The notes under the pieces were generated by a model. The model had not been told where the DNA came from. It did not search any database and worked only from the letters and a program-made list of their open reading frames with translations. DNA of 64,000 nucleotides from Pocillopora verrucosa. Taxonomy: Eukaryota; Cnidaria; Anthozoa; Scleractinia; Pocilloporidae. Positions 28,666-42,100 of the stretch are shown piece after piece. The first letter of the stretch is position 1, and each line of letters begins with the position of its first letter. The DNA lies in assembly GCF_036669915.1 (NCBI RefSeq), contig NC_089319.1:5320826-5384825 (forward strand). Reading direction: 5' to 3'. The translations under genes and the position numbers were made by a program.

Positions 28666-31600
28666 CTATCTCGTGTATAACTTCATCTGTGCTTGTAGAT
28701 CATCCATTGTTGTTACACCATACTTGTCCTTATCATTTTCTAGCAGCTTGAAAATCTCTTCCAGCTGTTTCCTCTGCATCCTTTGAAAATTACAAAGAGA
28801 AGGAATAACTATCTTTATAAAAAAAAATCTTCCTCCATTGAAACAGAATTGGAGCGAGCAACTACATAACCTAAACTACCAACAGTGACTTAATAATAGT
28901 AATAGGACTGAGTGGAGTCCAATTTGTTTTGTAATCATACCAGTGATGAAAAAAATCCTGATTAACAAATCGGACTCCTTCTTTGTGGTCGCCTGCTTTG
29001 TTAATCACAAGAATCGTTACAGAAAGAATTGGATGACACAAAGTCCTGTAACTTACAAATCAAAATTATAGCAATATTCAAGAGAGAAACTAGATGTCAG
29101 TGATGCGTTTTCATAAACGAATGACAGATAACTCAACGAAATGTGCAAAGACAGTGCATACACATGACATGTGTACTGTCCACTTACATAGACATGACTT
29201 GTCAACTATCATATCACACTGTCCAATTACAAGCATGACAGGCACACTGTCCTATTAGTGCTCAAATCAGGCTGATGATAACAATTCCCATTCAAGAATT
29301 TTGCTCTAGTTTTAATTGGGACGGAAATTGGACATGTAGGTTCTCATTTGACCCTGAAAAATATGTTAACTCATTAAAGTGCTTTTTAATTGGGTGTTGT
29401 AAGACTAAAACTGAAGCAGACACTTAAGCTGATCTGAGCAAATGAAAATATCACAAGGAACAAATTAGAACACACTGGAAAGACAAGAAAGCTGACTAAA
29501 GTGTAGTAGTCGTTTGTAATCTGCAACACACAACCTAGTAGACAGCTTATCAACAATAACAATAGCTAGATCTGAACTTCACTAATTTAGCTATGCTAAA
29601 CAGCTTAAACAACAGTCTTGTATCCAATAGACATACATCCATTTACAGTACTTAAAATCTATTTTGGCACTCACTCTTTTTCTTGATCCAATTCCTCTTC
29701 AGTCATTTGGTTTTCAATATCTTTGATACCCAATCGACTTGACTTGTAGTAAGTCTGAATGTTGGAAGCATCTGCCATTGTCATTTCTTTCTCCTTTCTC
29801 TTTTCTGGCTCCTCTGAGATGGGTTCACTAGACTCTCTACAAATCTTCTCTTTTTCATCCTCACTGAGGTAATGAATATCTTTTGCCTTTATAATTCCTG
29901 CTCCTTCCAGAAACTTTGTAGCCTCCTCAACTGTCACCTCATTGTTATCATCATCCTATATTTCCATCAGGAAACAACGAAGCTTTACTAAGATATTTTG
30001 GTTTTATTAACTGAGTTGATAATGTAAATTAACCACCATAACAAGTTTCTAAAGTTGACTCTCTGAATGTTAGCTCTTCAACAGAGTGAATGGGGAAGGG
30101 CTAACAGTCAAAGTGTTAGCTTCAGATTAGCAACTCAGTCGATAAAGCCAAATTATCTTGTAACAACCCCTACCACTGCAGCACCACAGTTTTTTTGGAA
30201 ACTAACCTCCTTATACAACAGTTTTAATTAGTTTCCCAAGGGAATCTTTAAGTCTAATGCTAATTTAAGGGACATATTTAAAACCTGAGGGACAAACACA
30301 TTTAAATCACCTTTTTCATAAGTTGCCCCCTCTTGAGAAACTTATACAAAACAAAACTCTTACGATTAAAAATTCACAGAGCTTTTAACAGCATATTCAT
30401 TATGCAGTTTGAAATTCTAAAATTATAACTTTAAAAGTAGTGGTGGTAAAAAGCCATACTATATTTCTGTATTTTGCGATGGTGGACAAAAGGCATGCTT
30501 TCCAAAGGAACTGTATTACGGTCAAACTTCAGTTATGCAGACCTTGGATTATCCAAATTTTTCGATTATCTGGACTTGTTTCTCTGGTCCCATTTTTAAA
30601 TTAAATATTGATTGGTCACATTCGAAATCTGCTACTTCTTTTTTTCATTAGCCAAAGCATAAGTTAGGTCACTGTTAAGTGTGTTGGTCAGCTTGATTCC
30701 CTTTAATTAAAACTTTTAGCAAATGTTGACAATTCATGGAAAGATTTGAGAATTTGCTTTAATTCTTGCATGATACAAATTAAATAATAAATATTTTATT
30801 TCACGTTATTCAGGTTCATTTTATGTTTCAATATTCATAGTATTGGTTATCTAGACTCTCTATTATCAGGACTGGTTCAACCAGTCCCCATAAATCTGAA
30901 TAATCAAGGTTCAACAGTATTCTTGGAATCAAAGCAGAGCAAATGATGCACATACTTACTGCTTTTTAATGAACAATGCAAGAGTTTGTCTGTTTGACAG
31001 CAAGGTTTCAATAATAGCTAGTCCAATGTTACACTTAGGAAAATGATCTACATATTTTAATGACATGAAAAACTCTTGACGGATACAATAACAATGATGA
31101 AATGATTGACATTTCCTCACACAATACTCTATTTATGACAGTAAAAATATACAACATCTGCTTTATGGTTAACGAGTTAGGAAATACAATCCTTTTGAAG
31201 AATTTACGGCTGGAAATAAAAAAGTTACAGGAATTTAACTTGAATCGAGCTGCTTAAATCACATGCGCTGGATCATCATTTTAATTTCACATTTATTCAT
31301 GTCTCAAATTTTTTTGACGAATAGGAGACATATACTACGTAGAAATTCGACTTTCGCCAGGAAAAAATTTTAAACAGATGATTTTAAACTGGTTAATTTT
31401 TAGAACACGATGAATAAATATGGAAATAATCAGAAAGTCCTCTTCATTAAACTTGATCGTTAAAAAGCGAAACAACAGACATCGCTCTCGTGTTTAAGGG
31501 TTGTTCGCAGCCAAGGGGAGTTTTTCGAAACGATTTGTTTTTCATTCAGAATTCGTATAAATAAGCCAGAGGGAAAGAGCAAGTACACACAAAATCTTCA

Positions 31601-31805
31601 TTAATAAGAAAATAAAGATGACGATAGCTTAGACAGCGAACACAACTAAAATACTCACCTTCTGTTTTACCGTCACTGTGTGTGTTTCTTCCCCAGAATT
31701 CGACCCTGGCCCCTTAACCATTCTTCGCCATAGGTACCAAGTAATCAATACCACTAGCACGGCAAATACGACAGGAAGAATATTCTGAGATAAAAAGAAA
31801 TACAT
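28666..31805 (-). CDS. MXRA7-like single-pass membrane protein
   Basis: Three exons, 31805-31659, 29955-29675 and 28780-28666, join in frame to 180 residues. The N-terminus is a hydrophobic segment of about 22 residues (LPVVFAVLVVLITWYLW) followed by WRR, as in vertebrate MXRA7, a small membrane-anchored protein of unclear function. The middle is acidic and poorly conserved. The C-terminal block TEEELDQEKE, KQLEEIFKLLENDKDKYG and QAQMKLY matches the conserved MXRA7 end (a KEQLAAIFKLMKDNKETFG-type block). The start at 31805 is the only ATG in the exon. An acceptor-like ttttatctcag just after it means an upstream first exon cannot be ruled out. Function is not known from the sequence. Confidence 0.82.
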
Positions 31806-33144
31806 AACTGATACTTTATTGCCAATTATCCGCTTACGACCTCCGCAGAGCAATCAAAGCAATCGAGGAAAAAGTATCTTTGCTGTTTAGACGGGCTGAA
31901 GGCCGCTGGACAAGCCTCGGTTCCATGTGGCGGGAAAAAAACCAGGGGGAGGGAGCGATTAGGCCATTACGAAAACATAATTCGAACTAAGTTTAGAGGA
32001 AGTACGTTTGAAGCAAACGCTCGGCAAAAAGATGTCATGAACACAAGACAAACTCTAATTTGTATGTCTCTGGCTCTGCAACCATTTTTGCTTCTGCAAC
32101 CACCCGAATAGTCCCTTTTTCCATTCAGGCTAAAACGCGTGCGTAGTCGAGCCCCAAATATCCTATTGTCGTCGTCCGCTGCTTAGAAGAAGTCAGTAAC
32201 TGACACCTAAGTAGGCTACTTTCATGAAATAAATCATTTCTCTGATTGTAAAACAAATTCGCCTTGTAAGCACCTTAGGAAATGTATGATAACAGTATGA
32301 CGACTGAGCATAAGGATGTTTGGAAGTTTAGGGATGAATCTTTGTTGCTCTTCCTTCTACGCATCTCTTAAAAACTGTAAGTGATGACTTTGCCTTCTAA
32401 TGAGATTGACAGTTAACTTTTATTTACATGTCATACACAAAATATTTACAAATAATAAAAGAAGAAGCCATGGTAAAAGGAATGATTTAAGGTTGTAACA
32501 TTTGCTTTATACGATAATAAAGCAAGATTACTCCGATTGGCAGTCAGGAGACTGCAACGTTTTTAAATTGTATTTCCCGGAGCTTTAACCTGACTGGTAA
32601 GCGCAAATTAAATTTTAGCCCAAAAAGAAGCGTTGACGCACGCTTCCCGCGCTTATCACTGGTGCACGTTTTAACCTCGACTTCTGATTGGCTCATTCTG
32701 GCTATGATTTATTTGGATTAAGTCCAATAGAGGGTTACCAAATTAATTGAAAGCCCCTCTGAGATGAGTAACTCTAGCTATGATAGCTTCCAGGTTCGTC
32801 ATAAGGATCTCACTATCTTACACTATCCGCGACTGAATTTCACAGTTGAGAAACGGGAGTGATACAGAGGGCGTCGTTCAAAAGGGAAGAAAGAGTTAGG
32901 AATATTAACTGGCTCTACGATTTCTTGATTGGCTCCCTGCCCTCTACGAAGGTTAATTGACGTCTTTTATCAGTACCTTAGGGGGAAGAAAACAGAGAAC
33001 TCCAGCGAGGACATCAAACATGGTGCAGGATGGACAAAATTGACATGGACTGTAGACGGCAAACTAAACAAAATTTTTCAAGATTTGCAAGTCGTTACTC
33101 AGCGCGAGTGACGCACATCAATCTCTGCAGGACTGCACGAAATA
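31806..33144. other. Gap between MXRA7-like and MAD1 genes
   Basis: It contains the MXRA7-like promoter side and the 3' end of MAD1. A plus-strand frame of 60 codons (32929-33111) is not recognised. A minus-strand AATAAA near 32420 could end MAD1 transcripts but is unproven. Confidence 0.4.
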
Positions 33145-36100
33145 TCAGTTAATAACTATAGTTTGAGTTTGTCTGTTAAACAGTTCTAGTGTGATGTTAC
33201 TCAGGAAGGCCGGGATGGAGTTAAATCTGTTCAAATAAGTCGATATTTGATCCGTTAGCTGAGAGGAAAAATCCGTGGCTAGCAACATCATTTCACCTTT
33301 AACATTGCTCTGGAAAAAAAAAAGGAAAAAACGCGACAAGGTCAAACACGAGGCAGTTATCAGGTAAAGTCAAATTTTCGTTAAAATACTTTTTCTTTAA
33401 AAATAGCTTAAAAAATAAACACGGATTTACCAAGCAAAAAAATTGGATATGATATAACACCGTTGCCGCTCATGTCTCAAAAACATCTTCAGTTCGTTAC
33501 CAACGTTTAGATGTACAGTAAGCTTAATCAACTGTAGAACAAGAGAATATTGTTGATATTCTGTTGCTGTAGAACTTACTTCAAATAACAGATCGTCCGT
33601 AGATCTCTCAGCATACATGGACTGAAGCCGATACTGATTGTCTCGAATGACATCAATCTTGTAGCCTGTTAAGGCATAGCAAGCCTCACGAAATTCTTGA
33701 ATCTTCTTCTTGAAAACCTAACAGTAAAACGTTACGTGACATGTTAACACGCTGGAAAAGATTGCGTTACACTTTTTCTTACAAGTTTGTTCTAGAGAGC
33801 GAGTGTGCTCTGACTTCTGTGGCACGCATGGTACACGAGTACGCTTACATGCGATTCATTTAAACTGTTGCAACAAACCTCTTCTTTGTTTTACCTCTTT
33901 TAAGCGCTGATTTTTCATCTCTGCCGAGGACAACTGTGCTTTAAAATCTGTTGAGAAAATGACAAAATCTCAACCTTGTTCAGAAGGAAGATAATAAGAT
34001 TTTGATAGGACCAGCAGCTGCCCTCATAACCGTGTTAAATAAGGAGCAATGATTAGGTATTAACTAGCGTCCTATGAGTAATGAATGAGATAATGCATGG
34101 GGGCTCTCACAGGCGCTGTAGCACGAGCGGCGGAACCGGGAGACTTAAATGCGCAGGTTTCTTATTTGGCTCGTTTCTCACTGCTTCGGCGCTTGAGCCG
34201 CAGTGCCCTGGAGAGTCTACCCGCATACCAGGGACTTAAAGGCTAACCTTCCACTTGTTTGAACACACTTGGTGCAGTCTCAGGACCGAGCTTGCCGAGG
34301 AGACTGGTGTCATTAGGGCTGCCGCCTCCCTCCTCCACGACCGTTAGTCTCCTCTTCAGATATTCGTTCTCCTTCCGCAGATTTTCCAGCTCCTCCCCAC
34401 GCTGTTGTTTAGCGACACTGGATGGATTCATCGACAGATGGACAATCTTGGTTTTAGTTGGATCGTAATAACCCTGGAGGTACAAAGATGCAGGTCAGAG
34501 GAGCAGGGACCCATTTCTTGAGAATCCCATTAGTTACCTCACAATACTGGAATTCAAGTAATAAAACTATTCAGAAAACAAACGGCTCTTTTGCTCGTCT
34601 ACATTCTGTCAGCGCTCGGAAACTACGGAAGAAGTTATCACCGAGTTAAACCACATCTTCTGATCCTTTCTGTCCGAAAAAACTTATCTCAGTCGTATGT
34701 ATTGTTCGCTGCAGTTATAAAAAGACCCGATCGCCGCTGTTTTGGTCCCACAACACAAGGAATCAATGACAGTAGCTGAAAAACTACGCACCTACCTCTC
34801 CCCTAACCCCCTAACTTATTATCAGTTGACTAATGTTGGGTTAAGGGAGGGGTAGGTGCGCAGTTTCTCAGATACTAGTATTGATCCCAACACGGATCAA
34901 TGCAAAAATTTTCAAAACGAAGAGCTAACTGTAATGAGTTTTGACTGTCTAATAAATGATCTCCATTAATGACCATACCCGCATGTGCATTTGGTCTTTG
35001 TTGATTTCGTAAATTTCCAGCTGTTCTTGTAGCTTGGCATTCTCTGCCTGAAGTTTTTCTAACTCTATCCTGTGAGAAATACATTGTTTAAATAGAAACT
35101 CTTTAAATTACAGGTTATGAGGTTTTAATTTGAGAACTTAATTAAACGCATGATCCTAAAAAAGATCTACACTGTGACCTGTTACAGTGAACTCAACTGT
35201 CGCGATTCCGTTCATCAGTGCCTCAAGGCCGGTGTCACGCATTTTCGACGTCCTTAATCACAAGGTTAAAAATAAAGAAGTTTTTTCCAGCCAGTCCTAG
35301 TTTTTTCAGAAATCTTAGTCCGGCCAACTAAACAATAATTTCAGATTTTAATCATCCAATCAAAATAAGGGTGATCGAACTGAGCAGCATACGTCATGCC
35401 CTCATAAACCAATCAGATTTCAAAACAATCTAGCCGAAGGGTGTCCATTCACAGTGGCCTGTTAAACCTAATTGGCTGAGAAATGACAGCTTGACATGGA
35501 TCAAATGGACGGCATATGTCTACTAAGCCAATCAAAAACTGAACAGGGTCAGCTGTTAGACAAAATTGAGAAACTTCTCTGAAAACAATCCATGAACTGG
35601 AAAAAAACAGTTACCTCAAGGCGCTGTCGGCAGGTTTAGCTGCGGTTTGGTTGGAAACCTTGTCTCGCAATTCGCAGTTTTCAACCTCAAACTGTATAAA
35701 TAGCATCAAAAAAAATTATTAATCATCGTACCCCTAAAATACTTTCATACATTTAGTATATGTTTTAACATCTGCTCGATAGAGATACTGGGCAAATATC
35801 TGTTAAAAACCCTTCGAGAGCAGCAAACGCCTCTCCTCAGTTTGTCTTGCTTACGGAACAGTAGTCTTCTCTTTGCTTATTTCAGGCAAATAGAGGTGAA
35901 CACGAGGCTAATGGGAAGGGTGAGTCACTAGTGGGAAGGGTGAGTCACGCACGAGAGGAAAAGTGCGACACTCACCTTTCTCTTTTACCCCCACTCGCCT
36001 GAAAAATGCAAAAAAAAGGGGAGAAAGGGGAAATGACGCTTGTTGTGCCGGTTATTGATATTAAAATCGTTCAATGTAATTATAACAATTGCATACCTGA

Positions 36101-39100
36101 TTAGCCCTGAGTCTTTCTCTGCTTGTTTCGTCGGATTTCTGGTTCACTTCAAGCTGTGAAACGACAAAACAGATACATCCGATGCTTACTTATTAACTTC
36201 ATCCAGTTTCAGTCTCTGAAGAGGCCCCTTCGGCCCCCATTACTCACACATCAAGAATGAGGACATGATCTTGTAGCAAAATAAGAGCGCCATCTTGGGC
36301 TTCCGCGACAAAAAATAAAAACACAATCAGAGAAAACTTCAAAATGCACCTCGAACCAAGCCGAAATTGATGAACTCAAAGTTAGGTGACGGTAATAGAG
36401 AAAGGTTTTCTTTCCGAATTAAATTATTTTGTGTTGAAGTTTAGTACAGCCGAATCAGATTGCTTGACTCAAAAGCGTTTATGATTTTCTAGAATAAAAC
36501 TATAACTTTTGAAGAATAAAAACACTCTTGATGGCATATCTGATAGTTATCTCAAGTGGAGATTTATCACAGAAGTTAACGGAATGAAAATGCAATATAC
36601 AGGGGCTTGCTTTACCAAACACTACTCTGAACCAACAGACCTTAAAAAGAAATTTGAACGTAACTCACCTCCAATGTTTCGATGTGTTCGTGGCATGTCT
36701 TGAGACGATCTTCCGCCTGTTAAAGGACGAAAACAAAACACGGTTGAATTCCAAACAAATTCGTACGGTAATGGACCATTCACTATTTATCGTGTGGGGG
36801 GGAAGGGCGGGGGGGAGATTATTGAGGGGGGGTCCTAGGATTTAAAGGAGGAAAGAAGGGGGATCAGTCGTCTCTAACAGAGCTTAAAGGGGGGATATAA
36901 AAAAATTGACCGACTGACACTGAGAGGGGAGGGGGGAGTCATTAGGATATTACAGAGCTTTAGGGGGGATCAGGTCAATGTTATCGTTACAAAAAAAACT
37001 CTCCGACCCCCCCAGGGCAATAGATAATGACCAGACCTTAGGTGGTTGCTTGAGAATAAACTGAGTTGTTAAAATGTCCATAAAGTTTCACGACGTTTAC
37101 ACGCCGGATGGTCATATGTTAGAAAATATCCTAATTAATGAGAATTTTAGCTGTAACATAAACGTATCTCCTCAACCCACCTCTTTTAACCTGGAGCGTA
37201 TTTGAGGATCGTAATTTGAAGAGTAGCTACTGTCATAAGTGTCAAGGATTCTGCGGCAGCCGTCACGCTCCTGGGGGGAGGGGTAATAACAAAAAAAAGG
37301 TGGAAGTGAACAAATTTCAGAGACAATGTCATCTTTCAAATTTTAAATTTTTGACTGCATGTCAACGATCTTTTTTTCCAATCCAAGACTTACAGCTGTC
37401 ACAAGAAACAAGCGTCTTTGAAGTCTTTGATTTAGTTCTTTTTGTCGCTCACCATTCTCCTAGTAATTGAAAAAAATTAACACACAACAAAGTCAATTCA
37501 AAGCATGAATTATGGATCATTTTTACTGCATTTCAATTTTATTAAAATTTCTCAGGTTTTCAAAGTTCTGAAAAAAAGATTAAGCAGCTAAAAATCCCAA
37601 AAGGCAGGAGGAGGACAAGTTGGCTGTTTAACCCTTAAACTCCCAGAATTGATTAACATGTAACTTCTCCCAACAATATCCATACATTATCCAGCAAATA
37701 GGTCATGAGAATATTCAGACTTATCAGGTAGAAATTGTTATCTTGACCCACCACCAAATTCTCTAAACTAATTTCCAAGGAAATGTGCAGCAACTAAATA
37801 GGAGAATTAACCATCAGATCATGGGAGTTTAAGGGTTAAAGAATGCAGTGAAGTATATGGGATGCATTTTAGACCTTGTAATCATGGCAGGGAGGTGGCT
37901 GTTGTAGAAAGGGGGCTACTACTGGAGACTCAAATGCAAAGCTTATCCTAATAACGTCATACTTAATGAATCTGTAACTACTCACTCAAAAGACTACATA
38001 ACATGGTCTTTCAAGGGAAGTAAAAATTAAATTCAACACAATTGTGCCTGAAGTAGCTCCAGTGACCTAAAGTTCATATATGAGAGATGGTAACTTGCAG
38101 AAAGCTGATGGTAAATGAAGGCAGTTGGGTGGAATGCATCAACATGAACTAGTATCAGATGCAGAGCCTTGTAATATATATAATATATATACGAGTCTAC
38201 CTTGGCATAAAGCACTCAATGCTGTGGTAGCAGAGCTGAGTATATATAAGTGAAAGAATCAATGAGGATGCATCGCTTCTCTGTTACTCTGAGTTTCACA
38301 CCTAAGCGCTTGTCAGACAGAACTTTCTTCAGTTCTGTCTGACGAGCACTTAGAACTTAACTTAACTTCCATGAATTGAGTTAGAGAAAAAACAAAGAGA
38401 CTACACTTTACCCTGACGAGCCTGTTTCATGATTGAATCACTCTTCAGGGGATTTTAAAGGAGTGATTTAATCACAAAACAGGCTTGTCAGGGTAAAGCA
38501 TCATCACTTTGTTTTTTCCCTAACTTGAGTTAACTTGAATTGAGTTTGGGAAAAAACAAAGTGACGATGCTTTACCCAAACAAGCCTTTTTTTGTGATCA
38601 AATCACCCTTCACTGGTGCCTTCCACATCTTATAATCGAATAATTACCTTAAATTCAGCTGACTCCTTTTTAACAGCTGTCAACTCCTGCACTGCTCTCT
38701 GATAAGCTGTCTCATGAATCTGTGCACTGAAAAAAAGAAACAACAACAAAAACAAAAAAACAACAAGGAACAATCAACATGCATGAACAGGTGACCACAG
38801 GGATTAACTGTACAGCCAGGCTGATGAAAAGTTCTGCTCAGATAGAGGCTAACTCTTAAAAATCCCATCACTTGAATTATAGTAATTATTCCTTCTTAGA
38901 CTAGGGGCCATATATATTCTCAACGAGTTAAGAGAAATTAGTGTTGAATCAAAATAGCAGGCTCCAGATTACCTAGATTTCAGCTCACTTTGTGTTTCTA
39001 ATAACACTACTTGGCTCTTTTGAAGATTTGCAACATCTTGTGCAAGTTGGGCTGGAGATCTGTTGGGAAATGGATCTTTAATAGGTATTAAAATGTACAT

Positions 39101-42100
39101 GCTATTCTAAAATGGCAGAATTAACATCATTTGACTTTTACCTGGCTATTGTTGCCTCATTTAAGAGGCAATCAAGGCAGAGAAGATAACAAATGTAAAT
39201 TCAATAAATTAACATGCAATTATCCACATTTTGAAACAAATTCCGTGGGGGACAGCGATATAATGTCTAGCATATATTGGAGTTTCAGTTTTTTATCATT
39301 TTTCACTCTTTTAGTATCATGGTAAATTAATTTGAATTTAGTGAACTGATTGTTCATAGCAGGAAAGTCTGTGTGACTCAGCTTACAATATCAACTGCAA
39401 ATTGAAATATTAATTGCTTTGGAAAGAATCATTTATGGTTCACAGACCTTAGCCTTTTTGTCCCTGACAGATCTTCAGTCTCCCACTTCTGAATTTTCTT
39501 TTTAAGCTCCTAGGAAGTTAATTATAATTTATTAATCTCAGCAACAAATACAAAACACAGCAACAAAAACACAAACAAAGTATAAGTTCTTTAAACACTC
39601 TCAAACAGTGTTCATGACATAAAATGCCAGTGTACAATTCTAGAATATGGTTTGCTTGAACCACAACCTGTCCATTTATAAATAATCGTGTATAAAGATT
39701 GAGCAGCATCTAATTTCTTCTTACAGCAACACTGCTGAATCATTCATAAGAGTCCTGAGAGTAAAGGAAATAATCACTAACCTAAGAGGGTTTGATTGTT
39801 AAACAACTTCTCCTTGCCAGTAGCAAAGGAATGTATCAAGAAGAGCATGAAGAATATGGATTGTGATATTAGGGTATAAAGGGTTAAATTTTACTGTAAA
39901 CCAAGGAAAGCTGTGAAAACTGTGCATGGAGTGAGAGAGTGCTCTGACTAAAAAGAGAGAAAGCCAGTATAGGCCATTAGAAAACAAAACCACAAACAGA
40001 AATAGTAATCAAATTGTAGTTTCTTTTTTGGATTGTTTGCCTGTTTTGAACCTTCATGCGATTCATCAGTGCTCAATTGACAGTGAATAAGAATCAGAGT
40101 CAGTGTTGAATGCCATGTTCTTTTCTGTTCGAGGAACACTACAGAAGGTTACTAGAAATTTAAATAAGGATTATCAGAAGCCAAATGTTTTTACTTATGA
40201 AAACACTCACTTACAGACCTCATTTTCAATCTCCACTCTCATTAACTCTGTAACTCTTTGCTCTGCTCTCTGCAGTTTCCCTTGTAAATTGTCCGCTTTC
40301 TCTTTTAACAAAAGATTACTTTCATTTGTTTCTCTGTCAAATGCAAGTAAACATAAAAAACATATCGTTTGGTTTTATCCACTGAGTTGAGAATGTAAAT
40401 TAGGTCACCATCAAGAGTTTGTTGGACCTATTTTTTTAAGTGTTTGCCCTTTGTCAGAGCAAATAGGAAAAACACACATGTAGACAGGTTAAAAGTATTT
40501 AAAAGGTCATGCACTTTGTTTTGTAATGTGGTTAAAAGGTCCAGTCATTAAAAATGATGTATCCTAATGAAATACTAAGAGAGTACAGTAATGAATTAAT
40601 TTAGTGGCTGGGACACTTATTTACTTATGGTACCTCCAAGGTAGGCACTTATTTGGAACAGGGTGCTCATTTCTTTTTGAAGAAATAGCAGAACTTGTGA
40701 AACAAAGTATTGAAGGCCCCCATTCAAACCAGCTTGAAGGAAATGCAAACTTCTGTAATTCTTTGTTTTGTTTTGTTCGATTCTAAGGTCCTAACTAACA
40801 CTCAAATGTACAAAGTGACAGTTTATCATTTTCTTCTAGTGTCCTGTTCCATAATTTTCATGCATGTGCATTAGTACATTTCCAAGAATTTAAATATATA
40901 TTGATAAATGGCAAAGGGCATTTCATGAGGACTAATGTGCCTAAATGGAAGCATGTAACTTTTTATTTAAGTTTGACACTGATCTTGAGCTTTTTTAAGT
41001 TAATATTGAAGCACAGTCACTGTGATCGTGTCCAAGAAATGCATGGTTAAAAAGATCTACCTGTAATAATGATTTTCATCTTTTAATTTGGCATTTTCTT
41101 TCTCCAATTTTCTGTACTTTGTAAGCTGTGTCTGCATCACCATTGCAACTCCTGTAGCTTCATCTTGGCGGGATAACTTCTGCTCCAATTCCTTACAAAG
41201 TAAGTGTTTGACAATTAAACATATCACAGGAGGTCCACATGGGAAAAAACTGTGTCCAAGGTCTTGAGTATGGCTCACCATCAAAAGGCCAAGGGCCATA
41301 CTCAAGACCAATGCCACAGTATTTTTCACAAGCAAAATGACCTACACTGCTAAATAACTTATTAATTTTATCCTGCTGGTTTGTTTTTTTGCTTTGCCAT
41401 GAATGGCACAGAAAAATACTCCAGTCCATGGTCCAGATTGTAAAAGGCTGCACCTGTTAGGAGTACATGATTAGCCGATCAGATTCAAGTATTTTAGATT
41501 CCAACCTTTTGAGATGCTTCAAAAAAATTTATAGCCCTTTTTATATAAAATTGCCTAGAAAGTTATAACCTCAAACCAACCCTGTAAAGGAGGGCCTCTT
41601 CTTATATTTGCATTAATATGTCATCATAATACACAAATTTCAAAACAAGCTGGTGACTGCCAGAGTTTGACCAAATACTTGATAACATGTGGCTGGTTAT
41701 TCTGGTCAAAATAATTACCTTTTGGCCCTTAACCCTTTAACTCCCATGAGAGACCAAGAAAGAATTTCTCCTTACAATATCCATCCAATATCAAGCAGGC
41801 AAGTGATCAGAATAAATAAAAATTTCAGTAAGGGGATTATAGCATGTTCCAATACCAAATTCTCCAAACTAACATCACAAGAACTGTATGGGAGATAGTA
41901 GGGAGAATTACTAATGAGATCTTGAGATTTAAAGGTTTAATGAACTCGTCACAGTCACCTAGTTTTGCAGAGTCTGACACCTACTTCAAAACAATTTAAC
42001 ACTGCTGTAATAACATGAAGTCTACAATATGTCTTCAGTTTACCTTGACCCTATGCTCAGCTGTTCTTGAATGTTCTCTTAGCTGTTCAAGCTCTGGAAG

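Noticed and set aside
32929..33111. 60-codon plus-strand frame near the MAD1 3' end
   Set aside because: No ATG context, family match or splice support, and it probably overlaps MAD1 3' sequence.
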